Positions 21,322 through 31,801 of a stretch of DNA of 64,000 bases are shown here, in pieces. The position numbers were made by a program, and so were the translations under genes. This DNA is from Aliivibrio sp. S4MY1 (lineage in GTDB: Bacteria; Pseudomonadota; Gammaproteobacteria; Enterobacterales; Vibrionaceae), in assembly GCF_028765545.1 (NCBI RefSeq), contig NZ_JARACP010000003.1:236957-300956 (forward strand). Reading direction: 5' to 3'. How positions within the stretch are numbered: position 1 is the stretch's first letter; each line of letters begins with the position of its first letter. The notes under the pieces are model-generated. The model did not search any database. It saw only the letters and a list, made by a program, of their open reading frames with translations, and was not told the DNA's origin.

Positions 21322-22569
21322 ATGTTTGAGCCGATGATGGAAATGTCCGACGACGCAGTAATTAAAGTTGTTGGTGTAGGTGGCGGTGGCGGTAATGCTA
21401 TCGAGCACATGGTACGTGAGTCAATTGAAGGGGTTGAATTCATCAGTGTAAATACTGATGCTCAAGCACTTCGCAAGACAAGTGTAAATACAGTAATTCA
21501 GATTGGTGGAGACATCACAAAAGGCTTAGGAGCTGGTGCAAACCCGCAAGTAGGTCGTGATGCTGCTCTAGAAGATCGTGAAGCACTTAAAGAAGTACTT
21601 GCTGGTGCCGATATGGTATTTATCGCGGCGGGTATGGGTGGCGGTACTGGTACTGGTGCGGCACCAATTATTGCTGAAGTAGCAAAAGAGCTAAACATTC
21701 TAACCGTTGCTGTTGTTACAAAACCATTTAGTTTTGAGGGCCGTAAACGTCTTGCTTTTGCTGAGCAAGGCATTGAAGAGCTATCAAAACACGTTGACTC
21801 GTTAATTACGATTCCAAACGAGAAGCTATTAAAAGTTTTAGGTCGTGGCATCACTTTACTAGAAGCATTTGCAAAAGCGAATGATGTTCTACGTAATGCA
21901 GTTCAGGGTATTGCTGAGCTGATTACTCGTCCTGGTATGATCAACGTCGATTTCGCCGATGTTCGCACTGTTATGTCTGAAATGGGACATGCAATGATGG
22001 GTAGCGGTATCGCAGTGGGTGAAGATCGTGCTGAACAAGCAGCGGAAGAAGCGATTTCAAGTCCATTACTTGAAGATATCGATCTTGCTGGTGCGCGTGG
22101 CGTTCTTGTAAACATTACTGCTGGTCTAGATATGCGTCTTGATGAATTTGAAACTGTTGGTAATACAGTTAAAGCATTCGCATCAGATAACGCAACGGTA
22201 GTTATTGGTACGTCTCTTGACCCTGATATGACTGATGAGATCCGTGTTACCGTTGTTGCTACAGGTATCGGCACTGAAAAAAAGCCTGAAATCACGTTAG
22301 TGACAAATAAAGCAGCAGCACCGACTCAACCAGTGGCAACACCGGCACCAGCAGCACAACCTGTTGTTCAAACACCTGTACAGCCAAAAGCTGCAGTTGT
22401 TGAACCAACAGTAGAGAAAGCGGCACAAAATGTGCAAGCAACTAAACCTGCTGCATCATCAACGTCACCAGCAGCTGGTGTACAAAATGCGGGTGCAGCA
22501 CAAGCTAAACCAGATCAAAAAGAAGACTATTTGGACATTCCTGCGTTTTTACGACGTCAAGCTGACTAA
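21322..22569 (+). CDS. ftsZ: Tubulin-like division GTPase FtsZ
   Basis: FtsZ polymerises at midcell to form the Z ring. The 415-residue protein has the tubulin signature GGGTGTG at residues 106-112, the synergy-loop region [11 protein letters not shown], a long low-complexity linker rich in Ala, Pro, Gln and Val (about 335-395) and the C-terminal peptide [14 protein letters not shown] that binds FtsA and ZipA. The linker is longer than in E. coli FtsZ (383 residues). A ribosome binding site (GGAGAG) lies 7 bases before the ATG. Confidence 0.98.
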   Translation: MFEPMMEMSDDAVIKVVGVGGGGGNAIEHMVRESIEGVEFISVNTDAQALRKTSVNTVIQIGGDITKGLGAGANPQVGRDAALEDREALKEVLAGADMVFIAAGMGGGTGTGAAPIIAEVAKELNILTVAVVTKPFSFEGRKRLAFAEQGIEELSKHVDSLITIPNEKLLKVLGRGITLLEAFAKANDVLRNAVQGIAELITRPGMINVDFADVRTVMSEMGHAMMGSGIAVGEDRAEQAAEEAISSPLLEDIDLAGARGVLVNITAGLDMRLDEFETVGNTVKAFASDNATVVIGTSLDPDMTDEIRVTVVATGIGTEKKPEITLVTNKAAAPTQPVATPAPAAQPVVQTPVQPKAAVVEPTVEKAAQNVQATKPAASSTSPAAGVQNAGAAQAKPDQKEDYLDIPAFLRRQAD

Positions 22570-22674
22570 TTAATCATCAAACGATTTGGTTTTATAGAAA
22601 TTTGTGTGCTAAAATGTCAGACCAGTTCTTAGAATTGGTTTGAAATCAAGCATATTTATAGTTGAGATGAGCAT

Positions 22675-23592
22675 ATGATCAGACAACGTACACTGAAAAG
22701 TATCGTACAAATGACAGGCGTGGGTTTGCACTCAGGCCGTAAAGTTACGCTTACTCTTCGTCCAGCAGCTGCAAATACAGGTGTTATTTATCGTCGTACA
22801 GACCTTAATCCACCAGTAGATTTCCCTGCGGACCCAGAGTCAGTACGCGATACTATGTTATGTACAGCGTTAGTTAATGATGAAGGCGTAAGAATCTCAA
22901 CGGTTGAGCACTTAAATGCTGCACTAGCAGGCATGGGCATTGATAACGTTGTTATTGAAGTTGATGCACCTGAAATTCCTATTATGGATGGCAGTGCAAG
23001 TCCTTTTGTTTATCTTTTACAATCTGCGGGTATTGAAGAACTTAATACAGCGAAGAAATTCATTCGTATTAAGAAACCTGTTCGCATTGAAGATGGTGAT
23101 AAGTGGGCGGAAATTCGTCCATATAACGGCTTTCGTTTAGATTTCACTATTGACTTCAATCACCCTGCGATTGATTCTGATGACCAAAAGTTAGTGTTTG
23201 ATTTTTCAAGCCAATCGTTCATCAAAGATATCTCTCGAGCTCGAACTTTCGGGTTTATGCGTGATATTGAGTACTTGCAATCACAAAACCTATGTTTAGG
23301 TGGTAGTTTTGATTGTGCAATCGTGCTAGATGATTACCGTATTCTAAATGAAGACGGGTTACGTTTTGATAATGAATTTGTAACGCATAAAGTTCTAGAT
23401 GCTGTAGGCGACCTATATATGTGTGGTCATAGTATCTTGGGTGAATTAAGCGCTTATAAATCAGGTCACGCTCTGAATAATCAGTTACTTCGTGCTGTTC
23501 TTGCTGATCAAGAAGCATGGGAGTGGACAACCATTGAAGATGAGCAAGAGTCACCAGTTGCATTTATGCAGCCAGGAATGGTACTTGCCTAG
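22675..23592 (+). CDS. lpxC: UDP-3-O-acyl-GlcNAc deacetylase
   Basis: LpxC is the zinc enzyme that commits UDP-3-O-acyl-GlcNAc to lipid A synthesis. The 305-residue protein has the zinc ligands in conserved contexts: H79 ([10 protein letters not shown]), H238 and D242 ([10 protein letters not shown]), plus the catalytic-region histidine in MCGHSILGE. The C-terminal tail is long enough for the regulated degradation known in E. coli, but that is inference. It closes the dcw cluster, 105 bp after ftsZ, with a terminator behind it. Confidence 0.98.
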   Translation: MIRQRTLKSIVQMTGVGLHSGRKVTLTLRPAAANTGVIYRRTDLNPPVDFPADPESVRDTMLCTALVNDEGVRISTVEHLNAALAGMGIDNVVIEVDAPEIPIMDGSASPFVYLLQSAGIEELNTAKKFIRIKKPVRIEDGDKWAEIRPYNGFRLDFTIDFNHPAIDSDDQKLVFDFSSQSFIKDISRARTFGFMRDIEYLQSQNLCLGGSFDCAIVLDDYRILNEDGLRFDNEFVTHKVLDAVGDLYMCGHSILGELSAYKSGHALNNQLLRAVLADQEAWEWTTIEDEQESPVAFMQPGMVLA

Positions 23593-23606
23593 ACCATCAT
23601 CAAATT

Positions 23607-23639
23607 AAAAAAGCCAAGCAGTTTGCTTGGCTTTTTTTA
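23607..23639. terminator. Bidirectional terminator between lpxC and dciA
   Basis: AAGCCAAGCA / TGCTTGGCTT perfect stem with a GTT loop, flanked by A-run and T-run on both sides, so it serves lpxC on the plus strand and dciA on the minus strand. Confidence 0.92.
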
Positions 23640-23650
23640 TATCTAATATA

Positions 23651-23712
23651 TTCTTACTTCTTACTTCTTACTTCTTACTTCTTACTTCTTACTTCTTACT
23701 TCTTACTTCTTA
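23651..23712. repeat. Heptanucleotide tandem repeat (TTCTTAC), about 9 copies
   Basis: Eight perfect copies of TTCTTAC run from 23651 to 23706, followed by a partial copy. The array fills the space between the lpxC/dciA terminator and the 3' end of dciA, and the dciA stop codon (complement of 23703-23705) and last lysine codons are part of it. Such arrays change copy number by slippage. There are no spacers, so this is not a CRISPR. Confidence 0.95.
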
Positions 23713-24173
23713 TTCGCTAATGCTGCTAGGCTTTCTAAGCGTTTTTTTAATTTAGGTGAGGCAGTTTCTGCGACCATTTCTAATGCGCTTGCCGCCGCAG
23801 CAGATAGCTCGCGTTTTGCTTGTTTCTCTGATTTATAAACGGCCGGTTTTTCACCGACAAAGGATCGAGCAAGATCAGGATTGATCTTTACTTCTAAGTT
23901 AGAAAGCGCAGGTAAACCATGTTTTCGAAAAGCAGACAAAATAGAGATTCTTTCATAATTAATCCGAGTTGCCCAAACGCTGCTCGATACCTCGATCACT
24001 AAAGATCCTTGGCGATAATTTGCCACACGGCAATGATCTTCACACCCTTTAGGTAGCGCATCTTTTAGTACATGCGAAAGTTTAGATAAAATAATCGCTT
24101 TTTCTTGCAGATCTTTAAAGCGGGTATTATTAAAAAAATCATTTGCAGGTTGGGGTCTGTGGTCTCGCATCAT
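23703..24173 (-). CDS. dciA: DnaB helicase loader/operator DciA (DUF721)
   Basis: DciA helps load the replicative helicase DnaB in bacteria that lack DnaC or DnaI. The 156-residue product matches the DUF721 layout: an N-terminal helical part, then the KH-like domain (about residues 25-110; LPKGCEDHCRVANYRQGSLVIEV and VWATRINYERISILSAF) and a basic, disordered tail ending ANKK. From memory, the V. cholerae protein of this kind lies in the same lpxC-secA interval. The last codons and the stop are drawn from the heptamer array. ATG codons at 24173 and 24170 are both possible. Confidence 0.9.
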   Translation of the reverse strand: MMRDHRPQPANDFFNNTRFKDLQEKAIILSKLSHVLKDALPKGCEDHCRVANYRQGSLVIEVSSSVWATRINYERISILSAFRKHGLPALSNLEVKINPDLARSFVGEKPAVYKSEKQAKRELSAAAASALEMVAETASPKLKKRLESLAALANKK

Positions 24174-24505
24174 CAGGAATTCTCACAACAAGGGCGTTAT
24201 TTAATAGGGTTTTATCAAAGAAAAAGTCATAAATGCCAATTAGATCTGAATTTTTCAGAATTGAAATCAAACTCTACGGATTTAACTTAGGATTGCTTAA
24301 CGATATCGCTTATACTTTGTTAATTATTACTTATGATGACTAGCAACACAAGAATCAGAGTAGGCCTTGAAAAATCAAAGGCTGATCCCCATAAGATAAG
24401 TATATAAAGAAGTATTTTTCTTAGAGTACACTCTCTAGGCGATTGATTCACATTTCAGAATAAACCGATCAGAAATGATCAAGAGATAAGAGAAGCAACG
24501 GAATC
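24174..24505 (+). promoter_or_regulatory. secA upstream region without a secM gene
   Basis: This 332-bp stretch separates the divergent dciA and secA. No SecM-type secreted arrest peptide is encoded. A 24-codon frame (24333-24407, starting MMTSNTRIRV) has no ribosome binding site or signal peptide. A bulged stem GCCTTGA / TCAAAGGC (about 24364-24382) lies in what would be the secA leader; TATACT at 24311 is a possible -10. SecA autoregulation, if present, must use another mechanism. Confidence 0.45.
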
Positions 24506-27229
24506 ATGTTTTCTAAAATTCTAACAAAAGTTATCGGTAGCCGTAATGATCGAACATTACGCAAGCTACGTAAAATCGTAGATCAAATTAATAAGCTTGA
24601 ACCGCAATTCGAATCATTACAAGACGAAGAATTAAAAGCGAAAACAATCGAGTTCCGTGCTCGTCTAGAACAAGGCGAAGAATTAGACAGTTTACTACCA
24701 GAAGCATTTGCAACGGTTCGTGAAGCATCAAAACGTTTGTATGGAATGCGTCATTTTGACGTTCAAATGATTGGTGGCATGGTACTAAACGACAGCCAAA
24801 TAGCAGAGATGCGTACTGGTGAAGGTAAAACATTAACAGCAACCCTGCCGTGTTATTTAAACGCGCTAACAGGCAAAGGCGTTCATGTCGTAACCGTGAA
24901 TGATTATCTTGCAAAGCGTGATGCTGAAACAAACCGTGAGCTTTTTGAGTTCCTAGGTATGACGGTTGGTGTTAACGTACCAAACATGGCTCCGCCCGAG
25001 AAAAAACAAGCGTATTTATGTGATATTTTATATGGCACAAATAACGAGTTTGGTTTCGATTATCTACGTGACAATATGGCTTTCCGTGCCGAAGACCGTG
25101 TTCAGCGTGAGCGCTATTTTGCAGTAGTCGATGAAGTGGATTCAATCTTAATCGATGAAGCTCGTACCCCTCTTATCATTTCAGGTCCTGCTGAAGATAG
25201 CTCTGAATTATATACTCGAATCAACACCCTAATTCCTCAACTTGTAAAACAAGATGAAGAAGATAGCGAAGAATATCGTGGTGAAGGCCACTACACGCTA
25301 GATGAAAAGGGAAAACAAACGCACCTAACAGAAAATGGTCAAGAATTTGTTGAGCAACTTCTAAAAGATGCAGGCTTGATGGAGCAAGAAGATACTCTGT
25401 ACTCTCCAGCAAACATTAGCCTACTTCATCATATTAATGCCGCTTTACGCGCGCATGTGTTATTTGAAAAAGACGTTGATTACATTGTAAAAGACGGTGA
25501 AGTTATCATTGTAGATGAACATACTGGCCGTACAATGCCGGGTCGTCGTTGGTCTGAAGGTTTACACCAAGCTGTTGAAGCAAAAGAAGGGGTGAAAATT
25601 CAGAACGAAAACCAAACATTGGCTTCTATTACGTTCCAAAATTTCTTCCGTTTGTACGATAAACTGTCAGGCATGACAGGTACTGCTGATACCGAAGCAT
25701 TTGAATTCCAATCTATTTACGGCCTAGATACGGTGGTTATACCAACAAACCGTCCGATGGCACGTAATGATATGGGTGATTTAGTCTACATGACTGAAGC
25801 CGAGAAATTCGCTGCAATCATTGAAGATATCAAAGGTTGTTCTGAGCGTGGTCAACCTGTACTTGTTGGTACCGTTTCAATCGAGAAATCAGAACTGCTT
25901 TCAAATGCACTGAAAAAAGCAAAAATTAAGCATAATGTACTTAATGCTAAATTCCATGAAAAAGAAGCAGACATCGTTGCAAATGCGGGTACATCAAGTG
26001 CGGTAACTATTGCAACTAACATGGCTGGTCGTGGTACTGATATTGTTTTAGGTGGTAGCTGGCAGGCAGAGGTTGCAAAACTGTCTGATCCAACAGAAGA
26101 ACAAATCAAAGCATTAAAGGCAACATGGAAAGAAGCGCATGACGCTGTGCTTGCTGCTGGCGGTCTTCATATTATTGGTACTGAGCGTCATGAATCTCGC
26201 CGTATTGATAACCAATTACGTGGTCGTGCTGGTCGTCAAGGTGATGCAGGTTCTTCACGTTTCTACCTATCAATGGAAGATGCCTTAATGCGTATCTTTG
26301 CATCGGATCGCGTATCTAGCATGATGAAAAAACTAGGTATGGAAGAAGGTGAAGCGATTGAGCATCCATGGGTAACAAAAGCAATTGAGAACGCGCAGCG
26401 TAAAGTTGAAGGTCGTAACTTCGACATTCGTAAGCAATTACTTGAATACGATGATGTTGCTAACGATCAACGTAAAGTGGTTTATGAACTGCGTGATGAG
26501 CTGATGAACGTTGATGATATCAGTGAAATGATCGGTTATAACCGTCAAGAAGTTCTTGAAGGGTTATTTGGCCAATATATTCCACCTCAATCTCTTGAAG
26601 AAATGTGGGACGTAGAAGGTTTAACTACTCGTCTACGCGCTGATTTTGATTTAGATCTTCCATTGCAAGAGTGGTTGGATAGCGATGATAAACTTCACGA
26701 AGATAACTTACGTGAGAAGATCATTGAAGCTTCAATTCAAGTTTACAAAGAGAAAGAAGAGTCAGTAGGCGAATCGGTTCTGCGTAACTTTGAAAAAGCA
26801 GTTATGCTACAAACACTTGATGGGTTATGGAAAGAGCACTTAGCTGCGATGGATCATCTACGCCAAGGCATTCATTTACGTGGTTACGCTCAGAAAAACC
26901 CGAAACAAGAGTACAAGCGTGAGTCATTTGAGTTGTTTGAAGGCCTGCTAGATACATTAAAATATGATGTTGTCTCTATTTTAAGTAAAGTACGCGTACA
27001 GCAACAAGAAGATGTAGAGCGTATGGAAGAGCAGCGTCGTCAACAAGCAGAAGCAGCAGCTCGTCGTCAGCAACTTCAACACCAGAACGCTGAAAACCAA
27101 CTAGATGATGGTGAATCGTCAGATGAAAACCACACACCAGTAGTTCGAGATGAGCGCAAAGTGGGTCGAAATGAACCTTGCCCATGTGGCTCTGGTAAGA
27201 AATACAAGCAATGTCACGGTAAGATCTAG
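24506..27229 (+). CDS. secA: Preprotein translocase ATPase SecA
   Basis: SecA drives protein export through SecYEG using ATP. The 907-residue protein has Walker A in [11 protein letters not shown] (about residues 102-109), the DEAD-like [20 protein letters not shown], the second nucleotide-binding fold ([13 protein letters not shown]) and [17 protein letters not shown]. It ends with the C-terminal zinc-binding motif [14 protein letters not shown] that interacts with SecB and phospholipid. Full length, with no anomalies. Confidence 0.98.
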   Translation: MFSKILTKVIGSRNDRTLRKLRKIVDQINKLEPQFESLQDEELKAKTIEFRARLEQGEELDSLLPEAFATVREASKRLYGMRHFDVQMIGGMVLNDSQIAEMRTGEGKTLTATLPCYLNALTGKGVHVVTVNDYLAKRDAETNRELFEFLGMTVGVNVPNMAPPEKKQAYLCDILYGTNNEFGFDYLRDNMAFRAEDRVQRERYFAVVDEVDSILIDEARTPLIISGPAEDSSELYTRINTLIPQLVKQDEEDSEEYRGEGHYTLDEKGKQTHLTENGQEFVEQLLKDAGLMEQEDTLYSPANISLLHHINAALRAHVLFEKDVDYIVKDGEVIIVDEHTGRTMPGRRWSEGLHQAVEAKEGVKIQNENQTLASITFQNFFRLYDKLSGMTGTADTEAFEFQSIYGLDTVVIPTNRPMARNDMGDLVYMTEAEKFAAIIEDIKGCSERGQPVLVGTVSIEKSELLSNALKKAKIKHNVLNAKFHEKEADIVANAGTSSAVTIATNMAGRGTDIVLGGSWQAEVAKLSDPTEEQIKALKATWKEAHDAVLAAGGLHIIGTERHESRRIDNQLRGRAGRQGDAGSSRFYLSMEDALMRIFASDRVSSMMKKLGMEEGEAIEHPWVTKAIENAQRKVEGRNFDIRKQLLEYDDVANDQRKVVYELRDELMNVDDISEMIGYNRQEVLEGLFGQYIPPQSLEEMWDVEGLTTRLRADFDLDLPLQEWLDSDDKLHEDNLREKIIEASIQVYKEKEESVGESVLRNFEKAVMLQTLDGLWKEHLAAMDHLRQGIHLRGYAQKNPKQEYKRESFELFEGLLDTLKYDVVSILSKVRVQQQEDVERMEEQRRQQAEAAARRQQLQHQNAENQLDDGESSDENHTPVVRDERKVGRNEPCPCGSGKKYKQCHGKI

Positions 27230-27263
27230 TTAATACTTACTGTTATTGGTATTAATTAAAAAA

Positions 27264-27294
27264 TAAAAGCCGCTATCACTTAGCGGCTTTTTTA
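27264..27294 (+). terminator. secA terminator
   Basis: AAAGCCGCTA / TAGCGGCTTT perfect stem with TCACT loop and a following T-run. An ATTGGTAT motif lies just upstream at 27245-27252. Confidence 0.92.
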
Positions 27295-27326
27295 TAAGCG
27301 TGATATAGAGATAGGAAAGGCTATAC

Positions 27327-27725
27327 ATGAAACGATTACATATAGTTGCAGCAATCATTTTAAATGCAGAGAAGAACCAAGTCTTTATTACTAAACGTCC
27401 AGATAAAGCGCATAAAGGAGGCTTTTGGGAGTTTCCTGGTGGTAAGGTTGAAGTTGGTGAAAGTGCAGAGCAGGCGCTTATCAGAGAGTTATATGAAGAG
27501 ATTGGTATTAACTCAACAGAACTCGATTTATTTGAATCGCTAAATCACGATTACTCTGATAAATCACTCTACTTTGATTTTTTCACTGTGACCCAGTTTG
27601 AGGATCTGCCTTATGGAAAAGAAGGGCAAGAGGGGATATGGGTATCCATTTCAGATCTTAAAGGCTATGATTTTCCTGAAGCGAATGTACCCGTATTAAA
27701 TAAAGTCATTGAGCTGTTTAGTTAA
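27327..27725 (+). CDS. mutT: 8-oxo-dGTP diphosphatase (Nudix)
   Basis: MutT hydrolyses 8-oxo-dGTP to the monophosphate and so prevents A:T to C:G transversions. The 132-residue protein has a complete Nudix box: GKVEVGESAEQALIRELYEE followed by IGI (about residues 38-60), and the preceding GGFWEFPGG. Length matches E. coli MutT (129). In E. coli secA-mutT is also a neighbouring pair. It has its own upstream terminator, so it is transcribed separately here. Confidence 0.95.
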   Translation: MKRLHIVAAIILNAEKNQVFITKRPDKAHKGGFWEFPGGKVEVGESAEQALIRELYEEIGINSTELDLFESLNHDYSDKSLYFDFFTVTQFEDLPYGKEGQEGIWVSISDLKGYDFPEANVPVLNKVIELFS

Positions 27726-27754
27726 TCATAAGCCATATCGTTTAAGTCGATATA

Positions 27755-27784
27755 AAAAAAGCGACCCTGATGATCGCTTTTTTA
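27755..27784 (+). terminator. mutT terminator
   Basis: AAAGCGA / TCGCTTT stem preceded by A-run and followed by TTTT. The stem is short but the T-tract is good. Confidence 0.8.
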
Positions 27785-27798
27785 TTGAAATTAATCTT

Positions 27799-27960
27799 AT
27801 ACCATTCTGGATAAGTAGTTGTTCAGATAATTGCGTAGGAAAAATTGATTAGAACAAGGCATAAATTACAGTAACTAGTGGATCTAATTACAAAATTTAT
27901 AACGCAGATATAATCAATTTTAACAAGCAAGAATGATCAAATACTTATGTAGATTGGTAT
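27799..27960. repeat. MITE-like palindromic element next to yacG
   Basis: A 162-bp non-coding element with long imperfect terminal inverted repeats. The left arm begins ATACCATTCTGGATAAGTAG and runs to AAAATTGATTA (27841-27851). The right arm read in reverse begins ATACCAATCTACATAAGTAT and ends in the matching TAATCAATTTT (27911-27921). The right end ATTGGTAT (27953-27960) overlaps the first base of the yacG stop codon complement. The left arm alone recurs at 61584-61636. No transposase is encoded. Confidence 0.8.
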
Positions 27961-28169
27961 TAGTATTGGTCTTCAGACCAACCATCAGAATCTGACATGT
28001 CTGGAGCGCCAGGAATCGATTTTTCTTCATCAGCCCATTCACCAAAATCAATCATTTGGCATTTTTTGCTACAGAAAGGACGAAATTGACTTTCTTCGTT
28101 CCAAGTAACAGCAGCTTGGCACGTTGGGCATTTAACAATAGTTGGTTGAATGTTGTTTGATTCTGACAT
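27960..28169 (-). CDS. yacG: DNA gyrase inhibitor YacG, zinc-ribbon protein
   Basis: YacG is a small zinc-finger protein that binds GyrB and inhibits DNA gyrase in E. coli. The 69-residue product from 28169 has the four cysteine ligands CPTC...CSKKC (residues about 14-36), followed by [11 protein letters not shown] and a short acidic tail. A longer frame to 28253 runs through the end of zapD and is rejected; GAGGAACCC just before 28169 fits a ribosome binding site. Its stop codon abuts the MITE-like element. It is last in the pilA-to-yacG operon. Confidence 0.93.
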   Translation of the reverse strand: MSESNNIQPTIVKCPTCQAAVTWNEESQFRPFCSKKCQMIDFGEWADEEKSIPGAPDMSDSDGWSEDQY

Positions 28170-28176
28170 GGGTTCC

Positions 28177-28908
28177 TCAACAGACAGCAAGCGTAAACTC
28201 AATGTCTTTTTCACAATTCTTATTGGTTTCAAAAGACATAAATCGTAACGCAAAACGGCTCTTATGCCCAGAAATCATTGGATAAACCCCTTGTTCAATA
28301 GGTATTTCTAAGCGCAATAAGTTTGCATTTTCCATCTCACTTTGCATAAAGCCATTACGTGCAATTTGTGGCTCAAAACGTGCGGTTTCTCGTGTTAATC
28401 GTAGCCATAATGACAACGCATCAGAGAGAGAAAGTAATTGAGACATCCAGTTATGCGTATTTCGGCAACGAACTTCTAAAGGAAGGTGTAACCAATGGTG
28501 AAGTGCAGGTAAATCAAAGCAGCAATCGCCACCAGGAATAAAAAATCGTTGTTTTAATGCAGATAGAAAGCGATCTTCTTTTAAAGAGTGGCCAGGTCGA
28601 GTCGTTTGCATTAGGTTATAATGAACCTGACTAATTTGCTCTAAAACAGAAAGTAAAGCGGATTGGTCAACACCTTCTATATCCATCCAAGCGCGATATT
28701 GCAGACGAAGTTTTTCTAAATCTTTACCCAGTTCGGCTTTGACTTGCACCTGCTCTAAAATATCAAGCATATTAAAAAGAGAACTAAAGAAAACTTGATA
28801 CTCAAATGGCTGAGTTAGATCAGCAGAATGCCCAAGCTTACGAAATAGAGATTCAATTCGTAAATAAATTCGAGTCCTTTCATTTAAAGGGTGTTCAAAC
28901 CTTTGCAT
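28177..28908 (-). CDS. zapD: Z-ring associated protein ZapD
   Basis: ZapD binds the FtsZ C-terminal peptide and bundles FtsZ filaments. The 243-residue product matches the E. coli layout: [16 protein letters not shown] at the N-terminus, [20 protein letters not shown] in the middle and [16 protein letters not shown] near the end. I use the ATG at 28908, which has GGA six bases upstream, rather than 28923. It lies 7 bases before yacG and 23 bases after coaE, the conserved coaE-zapD-yacG order. Confidence 0.94.
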   Translation of the reverse strand: MQRFEHPLNERTRIYLRIESLFRKLGHSADLTQPFEYQVFFSSLFNMLDILEQVQVKAELGKDLEKLRLQYRAWMDIEGVDQSALLSVLEQISQVHYNLMQTTRPGHSLKEDRFLSALKQRFFIPGGDCCFDLPALHHWLHLPLEVRCRNTHNWMSQLLSLSDALSLWLRLTRETARFEPQIARNGFMQSEMENANLLRLEIPIEQGVYPMISGHKSRFALRFMSFETNKNCEKDIEFTLAVC

Positions 28909-28931
28909 AGCTGATCCATTCATAGTAGTTA

Positions 28932-29552
28932 TTAATGTTCTTTATTTATAGATGCTTGAGACAATAACAGATATTTATTATGTAGCAGAGCTATTTCACT
29001 GTCTAAATCGTAAATAGTGTGATCATTCTTGATTACATCATCAGCAATTGCTAATCGCTCTTCTCGTGAGGCCTGTGAAGCAAGAACCGCTTTAATTTGC
29101 TCTATATTTACTTTATCACGATTTGCCGTTCGATTAATTTGAGTTTGCTCCAAAACATCAACAACAAGCACGCGATTTGCTAAATATTGTAATTGATTTT
29201 CAACCAATAGCGGAACAACCAACAAGGTGTAGCAGGAGGTTGATAATGAGAGTTGATGCTGCATTTGTTCTCTTATCAACGGATGAAGTAAATTATTCAG
29301 CCATTCTTTCTCGGTTGGATTTGAAAAAATACGCTGTCTTAGTTCTGCTCGATTTAGCTGTCCATTTGGTAATAAAATGGACGGCCCAAAATGTTCTGTG
29401 ATCGACATTAGGCCTTTGGTATTCAGCTCTACGACTTCACGAGCAATGACATCGGCATCAACAATAGAAATCCCGTGATTATTTTGAAAAGTGTTTGCGA
29501 CCGTGGTTTTCCCACTGCCAATTCCACCGGTAATAGCAACAACATAACTCAT
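28932..29552 (-). CDS. coaE: Dephospho-CoA kinase
   Basis: CoaE phosphorylates the 3'-hydroxyl of dephospho-CoA in the last step of coenzyme A synthesis. From the ATG at 29552 the product has 206 residues and starts [20 protein letters not shown] with the P-loop GGIGSGKT; the [12 protein letters not shown] and [10 protein letters not shown] motifs follow. A longer frame to 29621 lies inside pilD and is rejected. The start overlaps the pilD end by 4 bases. It shares the operon with pilus genes and with zapD/yacG. Confidence 0.96.
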   Translation of the reverse strand: MSYVVAITGGIGSGKTTVANTFQNNHGISIVDADVIAREVVELNTKGLMSITEHFGPSILLPNGQLNRAELRQRIFSNPTEKEWLNNLLHPLIREQMQHQLSLSTSCYTLLVVPLLVENQLQYLANRVLVVDVLEQTQINRTANRDKVNIEQIKAVLASQASREERLAIADDVIKNDHTIYDLDSEIALLHNKYLLLSQASINKEH

Positions 29553-30436
29553 AGTGGAAAGCCTAAGATTGCAGTGAAATACCATTGTCCAATTTGTTGT
29601 CCCCACAGTAAGCAAATCCAACCAGCAATGGCTAAGTAAGGGCCAAATGGGATTGCTTTATCTAGCCCTTTCTTCTGAGCACTTAACATTGCAATACCAA
29701 TGATCGCACCGACAACAGAAGAAAGTAAAACAACTAAAGGCAATTGCTGCCAACCGAGCCAAGCGCCAAGTGCAGCGAGTAATTTAAAGTCCCCATACCC
29801 CATGCCTTCTTTGCCAGTAAGTAATTTAAAACCCCAATAAATTGACCATAAAATAAGGTAACCAGCCATCGCACCAATGACTGCATCGGTTAAGCTTACC
29901 GGACTCCAACCCACTAAGGCTAAATAAAGACCTGACCATAATAAAGGTAGAGTGATTTGATCCGGCAGTAGCATGGTATCTATATCGATAAACGTTAAGG
30001 CGATAAGGACTAAAGTAAATATAACCGCGGCAATCGCGAAGTAAGAAAAAGGAAATAGATAGGAAACAGTAAAGCACATTGCTCCTGAGAGTAATTCAAT
30101 TGCCGGATAACGAAAACTAATAGGGTTACTGCATTGACGGCACTTACCTCTTAGTAGTAACCAGCTAATGACAGGAATGTTGTCATAAAATTTAATTTGA
30201 GTATTACACTTTGGGCATCGAGAGCGAGGAACACTTAAGTTAAATGTTTCTTCCGTTTTATCTGGTTTATTCTTTGGCGTTAAGTCTGGAAAGCAATCAA
30301 TACACTCTTTTTTCCACTCTCTCTCCATCATGATAGGAAGACGATAAATCACCACATTGAGAAAACTACCAACTAATAAACCAAATAGGGTAGCAAAGAG
30401 AGGAAAAAGCCAAGGGTAGTAATCAAAAACAGCCAT
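29549..30436 (-). CDS. pilD: Type IV prepilin peptidase/N-methyltransferase
   Basis: PilD cleaves the leader of type IV prepilins and type II secretion pseudopilins and methylates the new N-terminal phenylalanine. The 295-residue inner-membrane protein has the zinc-ribbon CPKC...CRQC in the first cytoplasmic loop, and the two aspartates of the protease: one in [18 protein letters not shown], the other in [18 protein letters not shown]. About seven to eight membrane helices are visible. Vibrio relatives call it VcpD; it usually serves both pili and type II secretion. Confidence 0.96.
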   Translation of the reverse strand: MAVFDYYPWLFPLFATLFGLLVGSFLNVVIYRLPIMMEREWKKECIDCFPDLTPKNKPDKTEETFNLSVPRSRCPKCNTQIKFYDNIPVISWLLLRGKCRQCSNPISFRYPAIELLSGAMCFTVSYLFPFSYFAIAAVIFTLVLIALTFIDIDTMLLPDQITLPLLWSGLYLALVGWSPVSLTDAVIGAMAGYLILWSIYWGFKLLTGKEGMGYGDFKLLAALGAWLGWQQLPLVVLLSSVVGAIIGIAMLSAQKKGLDKAIPFGPYLAIAGWICLLWGQQIGQWYFTAILGFPL

Positions 30437-30541
30437 GAAAGGACGTCCAAAATGAGATTAAATATATAGAACTGATGGTATCAGAATTCCCAAAAATGAA
30501 GTAGTGAAGAGTCTTTATTTACGGTTCTACTCTTTATTTTT

Positions 30542-31780
30542 TTAACCAATCACACTCATTAGATTAAAGATAGGCAAGTACATTGATACAACTAAACCAC
30601 CGATCATTATTCCTAAGAAGAGAATAATAAAGGGCTCAAGAATTTTCCCTAAATTATCAACAGTGTTATCTACATCATCTTCATATACAAATGCCACTTT
30701 GTTTAACATATCGTCTAATTTCCCCGATTCTTCACCAATCATGATCATTTGCAATACCATTTCAGGAAAAGCTTGAGTGTGGCGCATGGCTAAATAGAGG
30801 GGCATTCCTGCTGCGGTATTCTGCTGTACTGATTGTATCGCTTCTTGGTAATAAAGATTTCCAGCGGTTTTACTGGTGGTTTGTAAACTATGTAAAATAG
30901 GCAATCCTGAACTAAAACTGGTGGCTAATGTTCGACTAAATTTAGCGATAGAGGCTTTAGACAGTACCGGGCCGATGATCGGGATCTGCAAACAATGTCG
31001 ATTGATAAACCGACGAAAGGCATAAGATTTTTTGCTTAATAAACGCAGTGAGGCAGTCAGTAATAGTAAGGTTAAGAGAATCCAAAAACCATAATTTTGC
31101 AGAAAATGAGAAGCATTGACAACTTGCTGGGTAAACCAAGGCAGTGCGGCGCCAAACCCTTTAAAAATGGCTTCAAATTCTGGAATAACAAACACAAGCA
31201 TTAAAACGGTAACCGCAATCGCGATAAAAAAAACCATGGTCGGGTATATCATCGCTTTGACGACTTTTGCTCGTAATGCTTCACTCTTTTCTCGGTATTC
31301 TGCTAAACGAGAAAAGGCGTGCGATAAACTGCCTGTCTCTTCTCCTGTCGCCACTAAATCAATATAAAAAGAATCAAAATGAGAGCAACTGGTAGCGAGT
31401 GCTTTTGAAAGTTGAGTTCCCGCCTCTATTGATAAACAGACTTGATTGAGTATGGATTTCATTTCAGCTTTAATATTGTTTTCAGCGATGAGTTGTAATG
31501 ATTGAACGATAGGAACACCTGCACTAAGCATTGTTGCTAACTGGCGAGTGAAAAGAGTGATGTCTTTTCGTTTAACGGTGTGTTTCATTTTTTCTAAGCT
31601 AGAAATTCTGCGTTTTTTAATTTTCTTTATTTGAATGTTTTGCTCGTTGAGCTTTGCCCTGACTTCTATTTCGGTGAGAGCAAGTAATTTCCCTGATACT
31701 TTTTTCCCCGTGTTATTAATGCCACGCCATTGAAAATTATGTAGGGTCTGTGTTTTTATTTTTGTTTTTTGTTTTAGCAT
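30542..31780 (-). CDS. pilC: Type IV pilus inner-membrane platform protein
   Basis: PilC is the polytopic platform on which the pilus assembly motors act. The 412-residue protein has an N-terminal cytoplasmic region and two GspF domains (about residues 75-200 and 275-400), each followed by membrane helices; [20 protein letters not shown] and [20 protein letters not shown] are the paired domain starts. It is 21 bases after pilB and about 105 bases before pilD. Confidence 0.95.
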   Translation of the reverse strand: MLKQKTKIKTQTLHNFQWRGINNTGKKVSGKLLALTEIEVRAKLNEQNIQIKKIKKRRISSLEKMKHTVKRKDITLFTRQLATMLSAGVPIVQSLQLIAENNIKAEMKSILNQVCLSIEAGTQLSKALATSCSHFDSFYIDLVATGEETGSLSHAFSRLAEYREKSEALRAKVVKAMIYPTMVFFIAIAVTVLMLVFVIPEFEAIFKGFGAALPWFTQQVVNASHFLQNYGFWILLTLLLLTASLRLLSKKSYAFRRFINRHCLQIPIIGPVLSKASIAKFSRTLATSFSSGLPILHSLQTTSKTAGNLYYQEAIQSVQQNTAAGMPLYLAMRHTQAFPEMVLQMIMIGEESGKLDDMLNKVAFVYEDDVDNTVDNLGKILEPFIILFLGIMIGGLVVSMYLPIFNLMSVIG

Positions 31781-31801
31781 GAGAAATGACTTACTTAAGA
31801 A

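Noticed and set aside
21903..22295. 130-residue minus-strand open frame inside ftsZ
   Set aside because: Serine/isoleucine-rich antisense shadow with no RBS; ftsZ coding is unambiguous.
23651..23712. Possible CRISPR or direct-repeat array
   Set aside because: The units are contiguous 7-mers without spacers; this is a simple tandem repeat, as is the array at 43218.
24105..24290. 61-residue plus-strand ORF overlapping the dciA start
   Set aside because: Starts inside dciA on the opposite strand, has no RBS and no signal peptide or recognisable domain.
24333..24407. 24-codon ORF upstream of secA as a SecM substitute
   Set aside because: No ribosome binding site, no signal sequence and only a weak resemblance (RIRVG) to the SecM arrest motif.
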